Shown piece by piece: positions 37,051-43,877 of a stretch of 64,000 nt of DNA (the first letter of the stretch is position 1; each line of letters begins with the position of its first letter). Under the pieces are notes generated by a model. That model saw only the letters and a list, made by a program, of their open reading frames with translations, was not told the origin of the DNA and did no database searches. The DNA is from Mycolicibacterium malmesburyense (GTDB lineage Bacteria; Actinomycetota; Actinomycetes; Mycobacteriales; Mycobacteriaceae). The stretch spans positions 105,459-169,458 of the forward strand of contig NZ_CVTB01000222.1 in the NCBI RefSeq assembly GCF_001050015.1, given 5' to 3'. Made by a program: the position numbers and the translations under genes.

Positions 37051-38097
37051 ATGACCGGGATCCCACCCGAGTGCGTCGACCAGTACACCTGCCTGGCCGC
37101 CAACATCAGCTTCAACCTCGACGGGTTGCGGGACGGCTTCTGGCAGTTGACGATCGACGGCCTGTCATGGGGTGCGATCTACGCATTGGTAGCCGTCGGC
37201 TACACGCTGGTGTACGGCGTGCTCAAGCTGATCAACTTCGCCCATTCCGAAGTGTTCATGTTCGGCATGTTCGGCGCCTACTTCTGCCTCGACATCATCC
37301 TGGGCTTCACCCCGAGCGGTAACACCTACAACAAAGGGATCGCGCTCACGATCCTGTATCTCGGGATCGCAATGCTTTTCGCGATGGCGGTGTCCGGTGC
37401 GACGGCCGTCGGTTTGGAGGCGGTGGCATACCGGCCGCTGCGAAGACGCAAGGCCGGACGCCTCTCGTTCCTCATCACCGCGATCGGCATGTCGTTCGTA
37501 CTGCAGGAGTTCGTGCACTTCATCCTGCCGAAGATCATCGACGGGTACGGCGGGTCCAACGCACAACAACCGATCAGGCTCGTCGCGCCGCAGACCCAGT
37601 TCACCGTGTTCGGGTCCGCGGTCTCCAACATCACGCTGATCATCGTCGGGGCCGCGCTGGTTCTCGCGCTGCTGACGGACCTGACGATCAACCGGACGAA
37701 GTTCGGCCGCGGGATCCGGGCGGTGGCCCAGGATCCGGACACCGCGACCCTGATGGGCGTCTCCCGCGAACGCATCATCATGCTGACGTTCCTGATCGGC
37801 GGCCTGCTGGCGGGGGCGGCCGCGCTGCTGTACACGCTGAAGGTGCCGCAGGGCATCATCTACTCCGGCGGCTTCCTGCTCGGCATCAAGGCGTTCTCGG
37901 CGGCGGTTCTCGGCGGCATCGGCAACCTGCGCGGCGCGCTGCTGGGCGGTCTGCTGCTCGGCATCATGGAGAACTACGGGCAGGCCGTGTTCGGGACCCA
38001 GTGGCGTGACGTGGTGGCCTTCGTCCTGCTGGTCCTGGTTCTGTTCTTCCGTCCGACGGGGATACTCGGCGAAAGCCTCGGGAAGGCACGAGCATGA
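37051..38097 (+). CDS. livH: Branched-chain amino-acid ABC transporter permease LivH
   Basis: 348 residues, about eight helices. LivH-type opening: DGLSWGAIYALVAVGYTLVYGVLKLINFAHSEVFMFG. EAA-like loop GRGIRAVAQDPDTATLMGVSRERII. C-terminal FSAAVLGGIGNLRGALLGG. A 30-residue N-terminal extension with two Cys precedes the first helix. ATG start; the stop overlaps livM (ATGA). Confidence 0.94.
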   Translation: MTGIPPECVDQYTCLAANISFNLDGLRDGFWQLTIDGLSWGAIYALVAVGYTLVYGVLKLINFAHSEVFMFGMFGAYFCLDIILGFTPSGNTYNKGIALTILYLGIAMLFAMAVSGATAVGLEAVAYRPLRRRKAGRLSFLITAIGMSFVLQEFVHFILPKIIDGYGGSNAQQPIRLVAPQTQFTVFGSAVSNITLIIVGAALVLALLTDLTINRTKFGRGIRAVAQDPDTATLMGVSRERIIMLTFLIGGLLAGAAALLYTLKVPQGIIYSGGFLLGIKAFSAAVLGGIGNLRGALLGGLLLGIMENYGQAVFGTQWRDVVAFVLLVLVLFFRPTGILGESLGKARA

Positions 38098-39263
38098 GTA
38101 CCAGCGAGAAGCTCCTTGCGCCCGGCGACGCGCTGCGCCGTTGGTGGGACGGACTTTCCCGCGCGCAGAAGTGGGTCTTCGGCGTTCTCGCTTTCGGGCT
38201 GCTTGCGCTGCTGCCGCTGTTTCCGCCGCCCTTCCTGACCACGCCGAACATCAGCTTCGGCGGCACCATGGCCCAGTTCGCCATGGTCGCGATCATCGCG
38301 ATCGGCCTCAACGTCGTCGTCGGCCAGGCCGGCCTGCTCGACCTCGGCTACGTCGGGTTCTACGCCGTGGGCGCGTACACCGTGGCGCTGCTGACCAGTC
38401 CCAACAGTCCGTGGAACAAGATGGGCGCCACGGGATGGTTCAACGAGGACTGGGCATGGCTGGCGTGTGTGCCGCTGGCGATGGCCATCACGGCGTTGAC
38501 CGGTCTGATACTGGGCACGCCGACGCTGAGGCTGCGCGGCGACTACCTCGCCATCGTCACGCTCGGGTTCGGCGAGATCATCCGGCTGTTGGCCGACAAC
38601 CTCGCCGAGGTGACCAACGGGCCCCGCGGGCTCAACGAGGTCGCCTATCCGCGAGTCGGCGCGACCGAACGCGTGCCGGACGGGGTCTTCTCGAGCGGAA
38701 ACTCCGCGGGCGACGCCAATTACGGCACGTGGTGGTTCTGGTTGGGCATCCTGCTCATGGTCGGGATACTCGTGCTGGTCGGCAACCTCGAGCGCAGCCG
38801 CGTCGGTCGCGCCTGGATCGCGGTCCGTGAGGATGAGGACGCCGCGGAAGTGATGGGCGTCAACACGTTCCGGTTCAAGCTGTGGGCCTTCGTCATCGGC
38901 GCGGCGATCGGCGGGCTGTCCGGTGCGCTGTACGCGGGCCAGGTGCAGTTCGTGGCGCCGCCGACGTTCAACATCATCAACTCGATGCTGTTCCTGTGCG
39001 CGGTGGTGCTCGGCGGGCAGGGCAACAAACTCGGTGTGGTGGTCGGTGCGTTCGTCATCGTCTACCTGCCGAACCGGTTGCTGGGAGTCGAGTTCCTCGG
39101 CATCAACCTCGGCGACCTGAAGTACCTGTTCTTCGGCCTGGCGCTGGTGCTTTTGATGATCTTCCGGCCGCAGGGCCTGTTCCCGGCCCGCGCGCAACTG
39201 CTGGCCTACGGCAAGGCCGCCCGCGACCTGCTGCGCTCGCCGGACAAGGAGTCCGCGCGATGA
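38094..39263 (+). CDS. livM: Branched-chain amino-acid ABC transporter permease LivM
   Basis: 389 residues. Partner of LivH. Diagnostic parts: GLNVVVGQAGLLDLGYVGFYAVGAYTVALL, RLRGDYLAIVTLGFGEIIRLLADN and GRAWIAVREDEDAAEVMGVN (ATPase contact loop). ATG at 38094 overlaps the livH stop; the stop overlaps the livG ATG. Confidence 0.94.
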   Translation: MSTSEKLLAPGDALRRWWDGLSRAQKWVFGVLAFGLLALLPLFPPPFLTTPNISFGGTMAQFAMVAIIAIGLNVVVGQAGLLDLGYVGFYAVGAYTVALLTSPNSPWNKMGATGWFNEDWAWLACVPLAMAITALTGLILGTPTLRLRGDYLAIVTLGFGEIIRLLADNLAEVTNGPRGLNEVAYPRVGATERVPDGVFSSGNSAGDANYGTWWFWLGILLMVGILVLVGNLERSRVGRAWIAVREDEDAAEVMGVNTFRFKLWAFVIGAAIGGLSGALYAGQVQFVAPPTFNIINSMLFLCAVVLGGQGNKLGVVVGAFVIVYLPNRLLGVEFLGINLGDLKYLFFGLALVLLMIFRPQGLFPARAQLLAYGKAARDLLRSPDKESAR

Positions 39264-40087
39264 CCATCGAGGAACTGGCCGGCGTCCACCGCGATATCCA
39301 CGCCGCGGAGGGCGAAATCCTGCTGAAGACAACCGATCTCACCATGAAGTTCGGCGGGCTGACGGCGCTGGACTCGGTGTCGTTCGACATCAGGCGCGGT
39401 GAGATCCTCGGCATGATCGGGCCGAACGGCGCGGGCAAGACCACCTGCTTCAACGCGATCACCGGCGTGTACCGCCCCACATCCGGGACGGTCACATTCG
39501 ACGGCGCGCCGCTGGGCCGAATCAAACGCCACCAGATCACCCGCCGCGGCATCGCGCGCACGTTCCAGAACATCCGGCTGTGGGGCGAGATGACCGCGCT
39601 GGAGAACGTCATGGTCGGCACCGACGCCCGGCACTTCACCTCGGTTCCCGGCGCGCTGATCCGATCGCCGCGGCACCGTCGTGAGGAGCGGTCGGCGATC
39701 GAAAGGTCCGCCGCACTCCTGCATTTCGTCGGCATCGGGCACCGCGGCGAGGAGAAGGCCAAGAACCTGCCGTACGGCGACCAGCGCAGGCTCGAGATCG
39801 CCCGCGCGCTGGCCACCGAACCGAAACTGCTGTGCCTGGACGAACCGGCGGCCGGATTCAACCCGCGCGAGAAGGCCGCGCTGATCGAGCTCATCCAGAA
39901 GATCCGCGACGACGGTTACACGGTGCTGCTGATCGAGCACGACATGCGACTGGTGATGGGGGTGACCGATCGCATCGTGGTGCTCGAGTTCGGGCGCAAG
40001 ATCGCCGACGGCCTGCCGTCCGAGATCCGCGAGGACCCGAAGGTCATCGCGGCCTATTTGGGGGTGCCCGATGACGAAGTCGAATGA
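39260..40087 (+). CDS. livG: Branched-chain amino-acid ABC transporter ATPase LivG
   Basis: 275 residues. Walker A GMIGPNGAGKTTCFNAI, Q-loop ARTFQNIRLWGEMT, signature NLPYGDQRRLEIARAL (YGDQRR is usual for LivG), Walker B LLCLDEPAAGFNP, switch His in LLIEHDMRLVMG. ATG at 39260 overlaps the livM stop. The last 17 bases overlap livF. Confidence 0.94.
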   Translation: MTIEELAGVHRDIHAAEGEILLKTTDLTMKFGGLTALDSVSFDIRRGEILGMIGPNGAGKTTCFNAITGVYRPTSGTVTFDGAPLGRIKRHQITRRGIARTFQNIRLWGEMTALENVMVGTDARHFTSVPGALIRSPRHRREERSAIERSAALLHFVGIGHRGEEKAKNLPYGDQRRLEIARALATEPKLLCLDEPAAGFNPREKAALIELIQKIRDDGYTVLLIEHDMRLVMGVTDRIVVLEFGRKIADGLPSEIREDPKVIAAYLGVPDDEVE

Positions 40088-40826
40088 GCAGACCGCCACC
40101 GAGCGTCCCGTCGTTCTCGAGTTGCGCGACATCGTGGTGCAGTACGGCAGAATCCGTGCGCTGCACGGGATCTCGCTGACCGTTCACGACGGTGAGCTCG
40201 TCACGCTGCTCGGCTCCAACGGCGCCGGTAAGACGACGACCATGCGCGCGATCTCCGGGCTGCTACCGCTGACCGCGGGTTCGATCTGGTTCGAGGGCGA
40301 GGACATCAGCAAGGTCAAGGCACATCAGCGCGCGATCAAGGGATTGGTGCAGGCGCCAGAGGGGCGCGGTGTGTTCCCGGGGATGACGGTCGTCGAGAAT
40401 CTCGAAATGGGTTGCTACGGGCGCAAGTTCGCGACCCGCTCCGAGCACAAGGAACGGCTGGACTGGATCCTGGAGACCTTCCCGCGGCTCGCCGAACGTC
40501 GTAGTCAGGTCGGCGGCACGCTGTCGGGCGGCGAACAGCAGATGTTGGCGATCGGCCGTGCGTTGATGGCCCGGCCGCGGGTGCTGTTGCTCGACGAACC
40601 GTCGATGGGCCTGGCGCCCATGGTGATCTCGCAGATCTTCAAGATCGTCGCCGAGATCAACGCCCAGGGCACCACGGTGCTGCTGGTCGAGCAGAACGCC
40701 CAGCAGGCCCTGAGCCGGTCCGATCGGGCCTACATCCTGGAGACGGGCGAGGTCACCCGCACCGGTGACGCGCGAGAGTTGTTGGCCGACGACAGCATCC
40801 GCGCCGCCTACCTCGGCGTCGCCTGA
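40071..40826 (+). CDS. livF: Branched-chain amino-acid ABC transporter ATPase LivF
   Basis: 251 residues. Walker A LLGSNGAGKTTTMRAISG, Q-loop LVQAPEGRGVFPGMTV (typical LivF EGR), signature LSGGEQQMLAIGRAL, Walker B VLLLDEPSMGLAP. Last gene of livJHMGF. Its stop is one base from the convergent DUF167 gene, so no separate terminator is seen. Confidence 0.94.
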   Translation: MTKSNEQTATERPVVLELRDIVVQYGRIRALHGISLTVHDGELVTLLGSNGAGKTTTMRAISGLLPLTAGSIWFEGEDISKVKAHQRAIKGLVQAPEGRGVFPGMTVVENLEMGCYGRKFATRSEHKERLDWILETFPRLAERRSQVGGTLSGGEQQMLAIGRALMARPRVLLLDEPSMGLAPMVISQIFKIVAEINAQGTTVLLVEQNAQQALSRSDRAYILETGEVTRTGDARELLADDSIRAAYLGVA

Positions 40827-40827
40827 C

Positions 40828-41049
40828 CTAGCCGATCTCGAAACGCTTGACCCGCGACGTCGCGCCCGAGACCAGCCTGACCCGGCTCGGCGCGACGCCG
40901 AAGTGTTCGGCGAGCAGCTTGGTGACCGCCTTGGTGGCCTTGCCCTCGACGGCCCGTTCCCGCACGTAGACGGTCAGCTCGCCGCCGGCGTCGACCTCCA
41001 CCAGCGGGCCCTTGGCGCTGCCGGGCTTGACCCGGACGACGACGATCAT
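40828..41049 (-). CDS. DUF167 (YggU-like) family protein
   Basis: 73-residue protein from the ATG at 41049 (MIVVVRVKPGSAKGP). The motifs VRVKPGS, then AVEGKATKAVTKLLAEHFGV and the closing VRLVSGATSRVKRFEI are characteristic of DUF167, a small alpha/beta fold of unknown function. The ATG overlaps the stop of the upstream membrane-protein gene (ATGA). The frame is open for 60 codons further upstream, but that is a shadow of the neighbour. Confidence 0.85.
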   Translation of the reverse strand: MIVVVRVKPGSAKGPLVEVDAGGELTVYVRERAVEGKATKAVTKLLAEHFGVAPSRVRLVSGATSRVKRFEIG

Positions 41050-41723
41050 CGTCGCACCCACGGCCAGGTCATCAACGCCCACACCGCGAAGACCAGGGCA
41101 GCGGTGCTCACGATGTAGAGCGGCCACGGGCCCAAGACGTCCAGTACCGACGCGGTGTCCGGTTTGTAGTTGGTGAAGCCGTAGTTGGTGTCGGCAATCC
41201 TGTTGAACGCCACCGTCACCGCCGCCCACGCACTGGTGACCACCACCGCCAGCCGGTAGTCACGCCAACCGGGACGCATCCCGCGGCCCCACGTCAGATA
41301 GATGGCCGCCCACACCACGAGCAGGTGGATCGCGTAGAACGCGAGGAACCGATAGTGCGGAAAGTCCGGGCCCCGCAACACCGGTGAGATCAACGCCTGA
41401 ACGCTCAGCACCAGACCCCAGTAGTAGGTGAGCGCATAGGCCCACTGTCGCCGACTCCACAGCGCGTAGGCGGCGACGACCGTCGCGAGGTCGGTGAGCT
41501 GAAGAGGTACCGACCCTGCGAGCGTCGGCGGCATCAGGTTGTAGACCAGGATCGCGCCGTAGATCGCCGCGGTCAGCCCGCCGAGTGCACGACCGAGGCG
41601 GTCGGACCGCGACTCCGGCGATCGGCGGCCGGCCCACACCAGAAGCACCGCGCCTAGCGCGAACACCGTGATGGCGCCCCAGTACGAGGGGCCGTACGGT
41701 TCGAACTGCCTAGCGAGCAACAA
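41046..41723 (-). CDS. YwaF/TIGR02206-like membrane protein
   Basis: 225 residues, six or seven helices; matches the TIGR02206 (YwaF) family of integral membrane proteins of unknown function. Recognisable stretches: ILVYNLMPPTLAGSVPLQLTDLATVVAAYAL and TYYWGLVLSVQALISPVL, ending with NYGFTNYKPDTASVLDVLGPWPLYI. The only early start is TTG at 41723, which overlaps the end of the upstream thiolase gene by 14 bases; the start is therefore uncertain. Confidence 0.78.
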   Translation of the reverse strand: MLLARQFEPYGPSYWGAITVFALGAVLLVWAGRRSPESRSDRLGRALGGLTAAIYGAILVYNLMPPTLAGSVPLQLTDLATVVAAYALWSRRQWAYALTYYWGLVLSVQALISPVLRGPDFPHYRFLAFYAIHLLVVWAAIYLTWGRGMRPGWRDYRLAVVVTSAWAAVTVAFNRIADTNYGFTNYKPDTASVLDVLGPWPLYIVSTAALVFAVWALMTWPWVRR

Positions 41724-42909
41724 CCACGGACGAGCCGTGCCCGAACAGGCCCTGGTTGGCGGTGACGCCGACCTTGGCGCCCTCGACCTGACGGCCGGTG
41801 GCCTGCCCCTTCAGCTGCCACGTGAGCTCGCACACCTGCGCGATGGCTTGTGCCGGAATGGCTTCGCCGAAACACGCCAGGCCGCCGGACGGGTTCACCG
41901 GGATCTTCCCGCCGACCGCCGTCGCCCCGCTGCGCAGCAGTTGTTCGGCCTCCCCCTTGGGGCACAGGCCCAGATGCTCGTACCAGTCGAGTTCAAGCGC
42001 GGTGGACAGGTCGTACACCTCGGCCAGGCTCAGATCCTCCGGACCGATGCCGGCCTCGGCGTACGCGGCGTCGAGGATCTGGTCCTTGAACACCCGCTCG
42101 GGCGCGTCCACCACGGCCGTCGAATCCGTTCCGATATCCGGCAATTCGGGCAGATGCTGCGGATACTGCGGTGTCACCGTGCTGATCGCGCGCACCGACG
42201 GCACGCCGTCGACGGAGCCGAGATGCTTCTCGGTGAACGACTTGCTCGCCACCACCAGCGCGGCTGCGCCGTCCGACGTCGCGCAGATGTCAAGCAGGCG
42301 AAGGGGATCGGAGACGACCGGGCTGGCGAGCACGTCCTCGATCGTGGCTTCCTTGCGGTAGCGCGCGTTCGGGTTGTCCAGCCCGTGCTTGGCGTTCTTC
42401 ACCTTGACCGCGGCGAAGTCCTCGAGGGTGGCCCCGTACAGGTCCATACGACGACGTGCGAGCAGGGCGAAGTAGACGGTGTTGGTGGCGCCGATCAGGT
42501 GGAAACGTTGCCAGTCCGGGTCGTTCTTGCGTTCGCCGCCGACCGGGGCGAAGAAACCCTTGGGGGTGGTGTCGGCGCCGATCACCAGCGCCACATCGCA
42601 GAACCCCGCGAGGATGTGGGCGCGGGCGCTCTGCAGAGCCTGCGAACCGCTGGCGCACGCCGCGTAGCTCGACGACACCGGCACACCGTTCCAGCCCAGC
42701 TTCTGCGCGAACGTCGAACCGGCGACGAAACCCGGATAGCCGTTGCGGATCGTGTCCGCGCCTGCGACCAGTTGGATCTGGCGCCAGTCCAGACCCGCCT
42801 CGGCCAACGCGGCCCGCGCGGCCACCACGCCGTACTCGGTGAAGTCGCGTCCCCACTTCCCCCAGGGGTGCATGCCGGCGCCGAGGATGTACAGCGGTTC
42901 GGGGCTCAT
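41710..42909 (-). CDS. Thiolase-family lipid-transfer protein (Rv1627c type)
   Basis: About 399 residues from the ATG at 42909 (MSPEPLYILGAGMHPWG). Thiolase fold of the non-condensing SCP2-thiolase/Ltp type: active-site region YAACASGSQALQSARAHI with the Cys, then GLCPKGEAEQLLRSGATAVGG and NPSGGLACFGEAIPA. Enzymes of this kind act with a DUF35 partner in sterol side-chain shortening (for example Ltp2, a retro-aldolase). The start overlaps the stop of the DUF35 gene by four bases, matching such a pair. A KstR-type operator precedes the pair, which fits a role in sterol or lipid breakdown. The exact reaction is not proven. Confidence 0.87.
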   Translation of the reverse strand: MSPEPLYILGAGMHPWGKWGRDFTEYGVVAARAALAEAGLDWRQIQLVAGADTIRNGYPGFVAGSTFAQKLGWNGVPVSSSYAACASGSQALQSARAHILAGFCDVALVIGADTTPKGFFAPVGGERKNDPDWQRFHLIGATNTVYFALLARRRMDLYGATLEDFAAVKVKNAKHGLDNPNARYRKEATIEDVLASPVVSDPLRLLDICATSDGAAALVVASKSFTEKHLGSVDGVPSVRAISTVTPQYPQHLPELPDIGTDSTAVVDAPERVFKDQILDAAYAEAGIGPEDLSLAEVYDLSTALELDWYEHLGLCPKGEAEQLLRSGATAVGGKIPVNPSGGLACFGEAIPAQAIAQVCELTWQLKGQATGRQVEGAKVGVTANQGLFGHGSSVVVAR

Positions 42910-43343
42910 GATGCCACCCTCCATGCGTAGACGACTCGTTCGATGCCGTCGTCGTCGACGAACAGCGGCATCGTGGTCAGTTCCATCTCCATGCCGACCT
43001 TCAGGTCGGCGGCCAACGTGCCCTCGACGACCTTGCCGAGCACGATCAGGCCCTCGTCGGCGAGTTGCACGGCGGCAACGGCGAACGGCTCGAACGGATC
43101 TGGCGCGGGATACGGCGGCGGGGGAGCGTAACGGTTCTCGGTATAGCTCCACAGCGTCCCGCGCCGCGACAGCGGGACCTGCGCCAGTTCGTCACCGTCG
43201 CAGCCGGGGTTGGGGCAGTTGTTCGAGCGGGGCGGGAACACGTAAGTGCCGCATTGGTGACACTTGCCGCCGATCAGATAGGGCTCCCCGGATCCGTCGG
43301 TGGCGAACCAACCGTCGATCGCGGGCTGAGTGGAAGCTGACAC
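42906..43343 (-). CDS. DUF35 OB-fold / zinc-ribbon protein, partner of the thiolase
   Basis: About 145 residues from the GTG at 43343 (VSASTQPAIDGWFATDG). N-terminal rubredoxin-like zinc ribbon CHQCGTYVFPP..CPNPGC, then an OB fold (GTLWSYTENRYAPPPPYPAP, GLIVLGKVV). DUF35 proteins bind acyl-CoA and form complexes with thiolase-like enzymes. Orthologue by position of Rv1628c. The operator at 43371-43392 lies 28-49 bases upstream of the GTG. Confidence 0.87.
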   Translation of the reverse strand: MSASTQPAIDGWFATDGSGEPYLIGGKCHQCGTYVFPPRSNNCPNPGCDGDELAQVPLSRRGTLWSYTENRYAPPPPYPAPDPFEPFAVAAVQLADEGLIVLGKVVEGTLAADLKVGMEMELTTMPLFVDDDGIERVVYAWRVAS

Positions 43344-43370
43344 CCGCTCAGCGTACCGAGTCAGATCCCA

Positions 43371-43392
43371 GAACTGAAACGTGTTCCAGTTC
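43371..43392 (-). promoter_or_regulatory. KstR-type operator before the DUF35-thiolase pair
   Basis: The core TGAAACGTGTTCCA (43375-43388) fits the KstR consensus TNNAACNNGTTNNA exactly. It is embedded in a longer near-perfect palindrome with outer arms GAACTG and CAGTTC. KstR represses cholesterol-catabolism genes in mycobacteria, and Rv1627c/Rv1628c are, as I recall, among its reported targets. Confidence 0.75.
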
Positions 43393-43483
43393 AGCGGGAG
43401 GTTGGGATCGGTAGCCGCCGGCTGGGTGTGGAGTTGGTCCCGCCGGCCGGATCCGCCGCCGGACAACGGAGATCGGAGGAGTG

Positions 43484-43822
43484 ATGGGATTCTTCAAGAA
43501 GGCCAGGCCGGACGACGGGATGGTGCACGTGCGCGGGGCGGGCCCGATCGACACCGCGCTGTTCGGCGGTCCGTCGACGCGGTCGGTGGCCGAAGACGAC
43601 CCGATCTGGCAACCGATCAACGGCGTCTCACTTCAGGATTACGCCGACGTCGCGCGCGAAGCGGGCGCCCGCGGCGTCACCGACGAGGCGGGCATGATCG
43701 CGATCGCCTCGGAACGCGGCTGGAATCCGGCCGACACCAAGGCGGCGCTCGACGGGTGGGTGCAACGGATGGGCCAGTCGATGGCCGTCGGCCAGCAGTT
43801 CCGCAAGTACCTCGGCTACTGA
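43484..43822 (+). CDS. Conserved small hypothetical protein
   Basis: 112 residues from the ATG at 43484 (MGFFKKARPDDGMVHVRG), with GGAGG four bases before; a GTG one codon earlier is possible. Predominantly helical and acidic, no signal peptide, membrane helix or Cys. Repeated Ala-rich helices: LQDYADVAREAGARG, DEAGMIAIASERG, ADTKAALDGWVQRMG. I do not recognise the family. It sits between the KstR-type operator and polA, divergent from the DUF35 gene. Confidence 0.7.
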   Translation: MGFFKKARPDDGMVHVRGAGPIDTALFGGPSTRSVAEDDPIWQPINGVSLQDYADVAREAGARGVTDEAGMIAIASERGWNPADTKAALDGWVQRMGQSMAVGQQFRKYLGY

Positions 43823-43848
43823 TCCGAGCATGGCCCGCGAGCATGTTC

Positions 43849-43871
43849 GTGTCGGCGGCGGTGCCTAGAGT
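43849..43871 (+). promoter_or_regulatory. polA promoter, PafBC-like (weak match)
   Basis: GTGTCGGCG (43849-43857), eight bases, then TAGAGT (43866-43871). This resembles the RecA-independent damage promoter TTGTCRGTG-N8-TANNNT, with two mismatches in the first element and exact spacing. The -10 ends six bases before the polA GTG, so the mRNA is probably leaderless. Confidence 0.4.
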
Positions 43872-43877
43872 AGGGCC

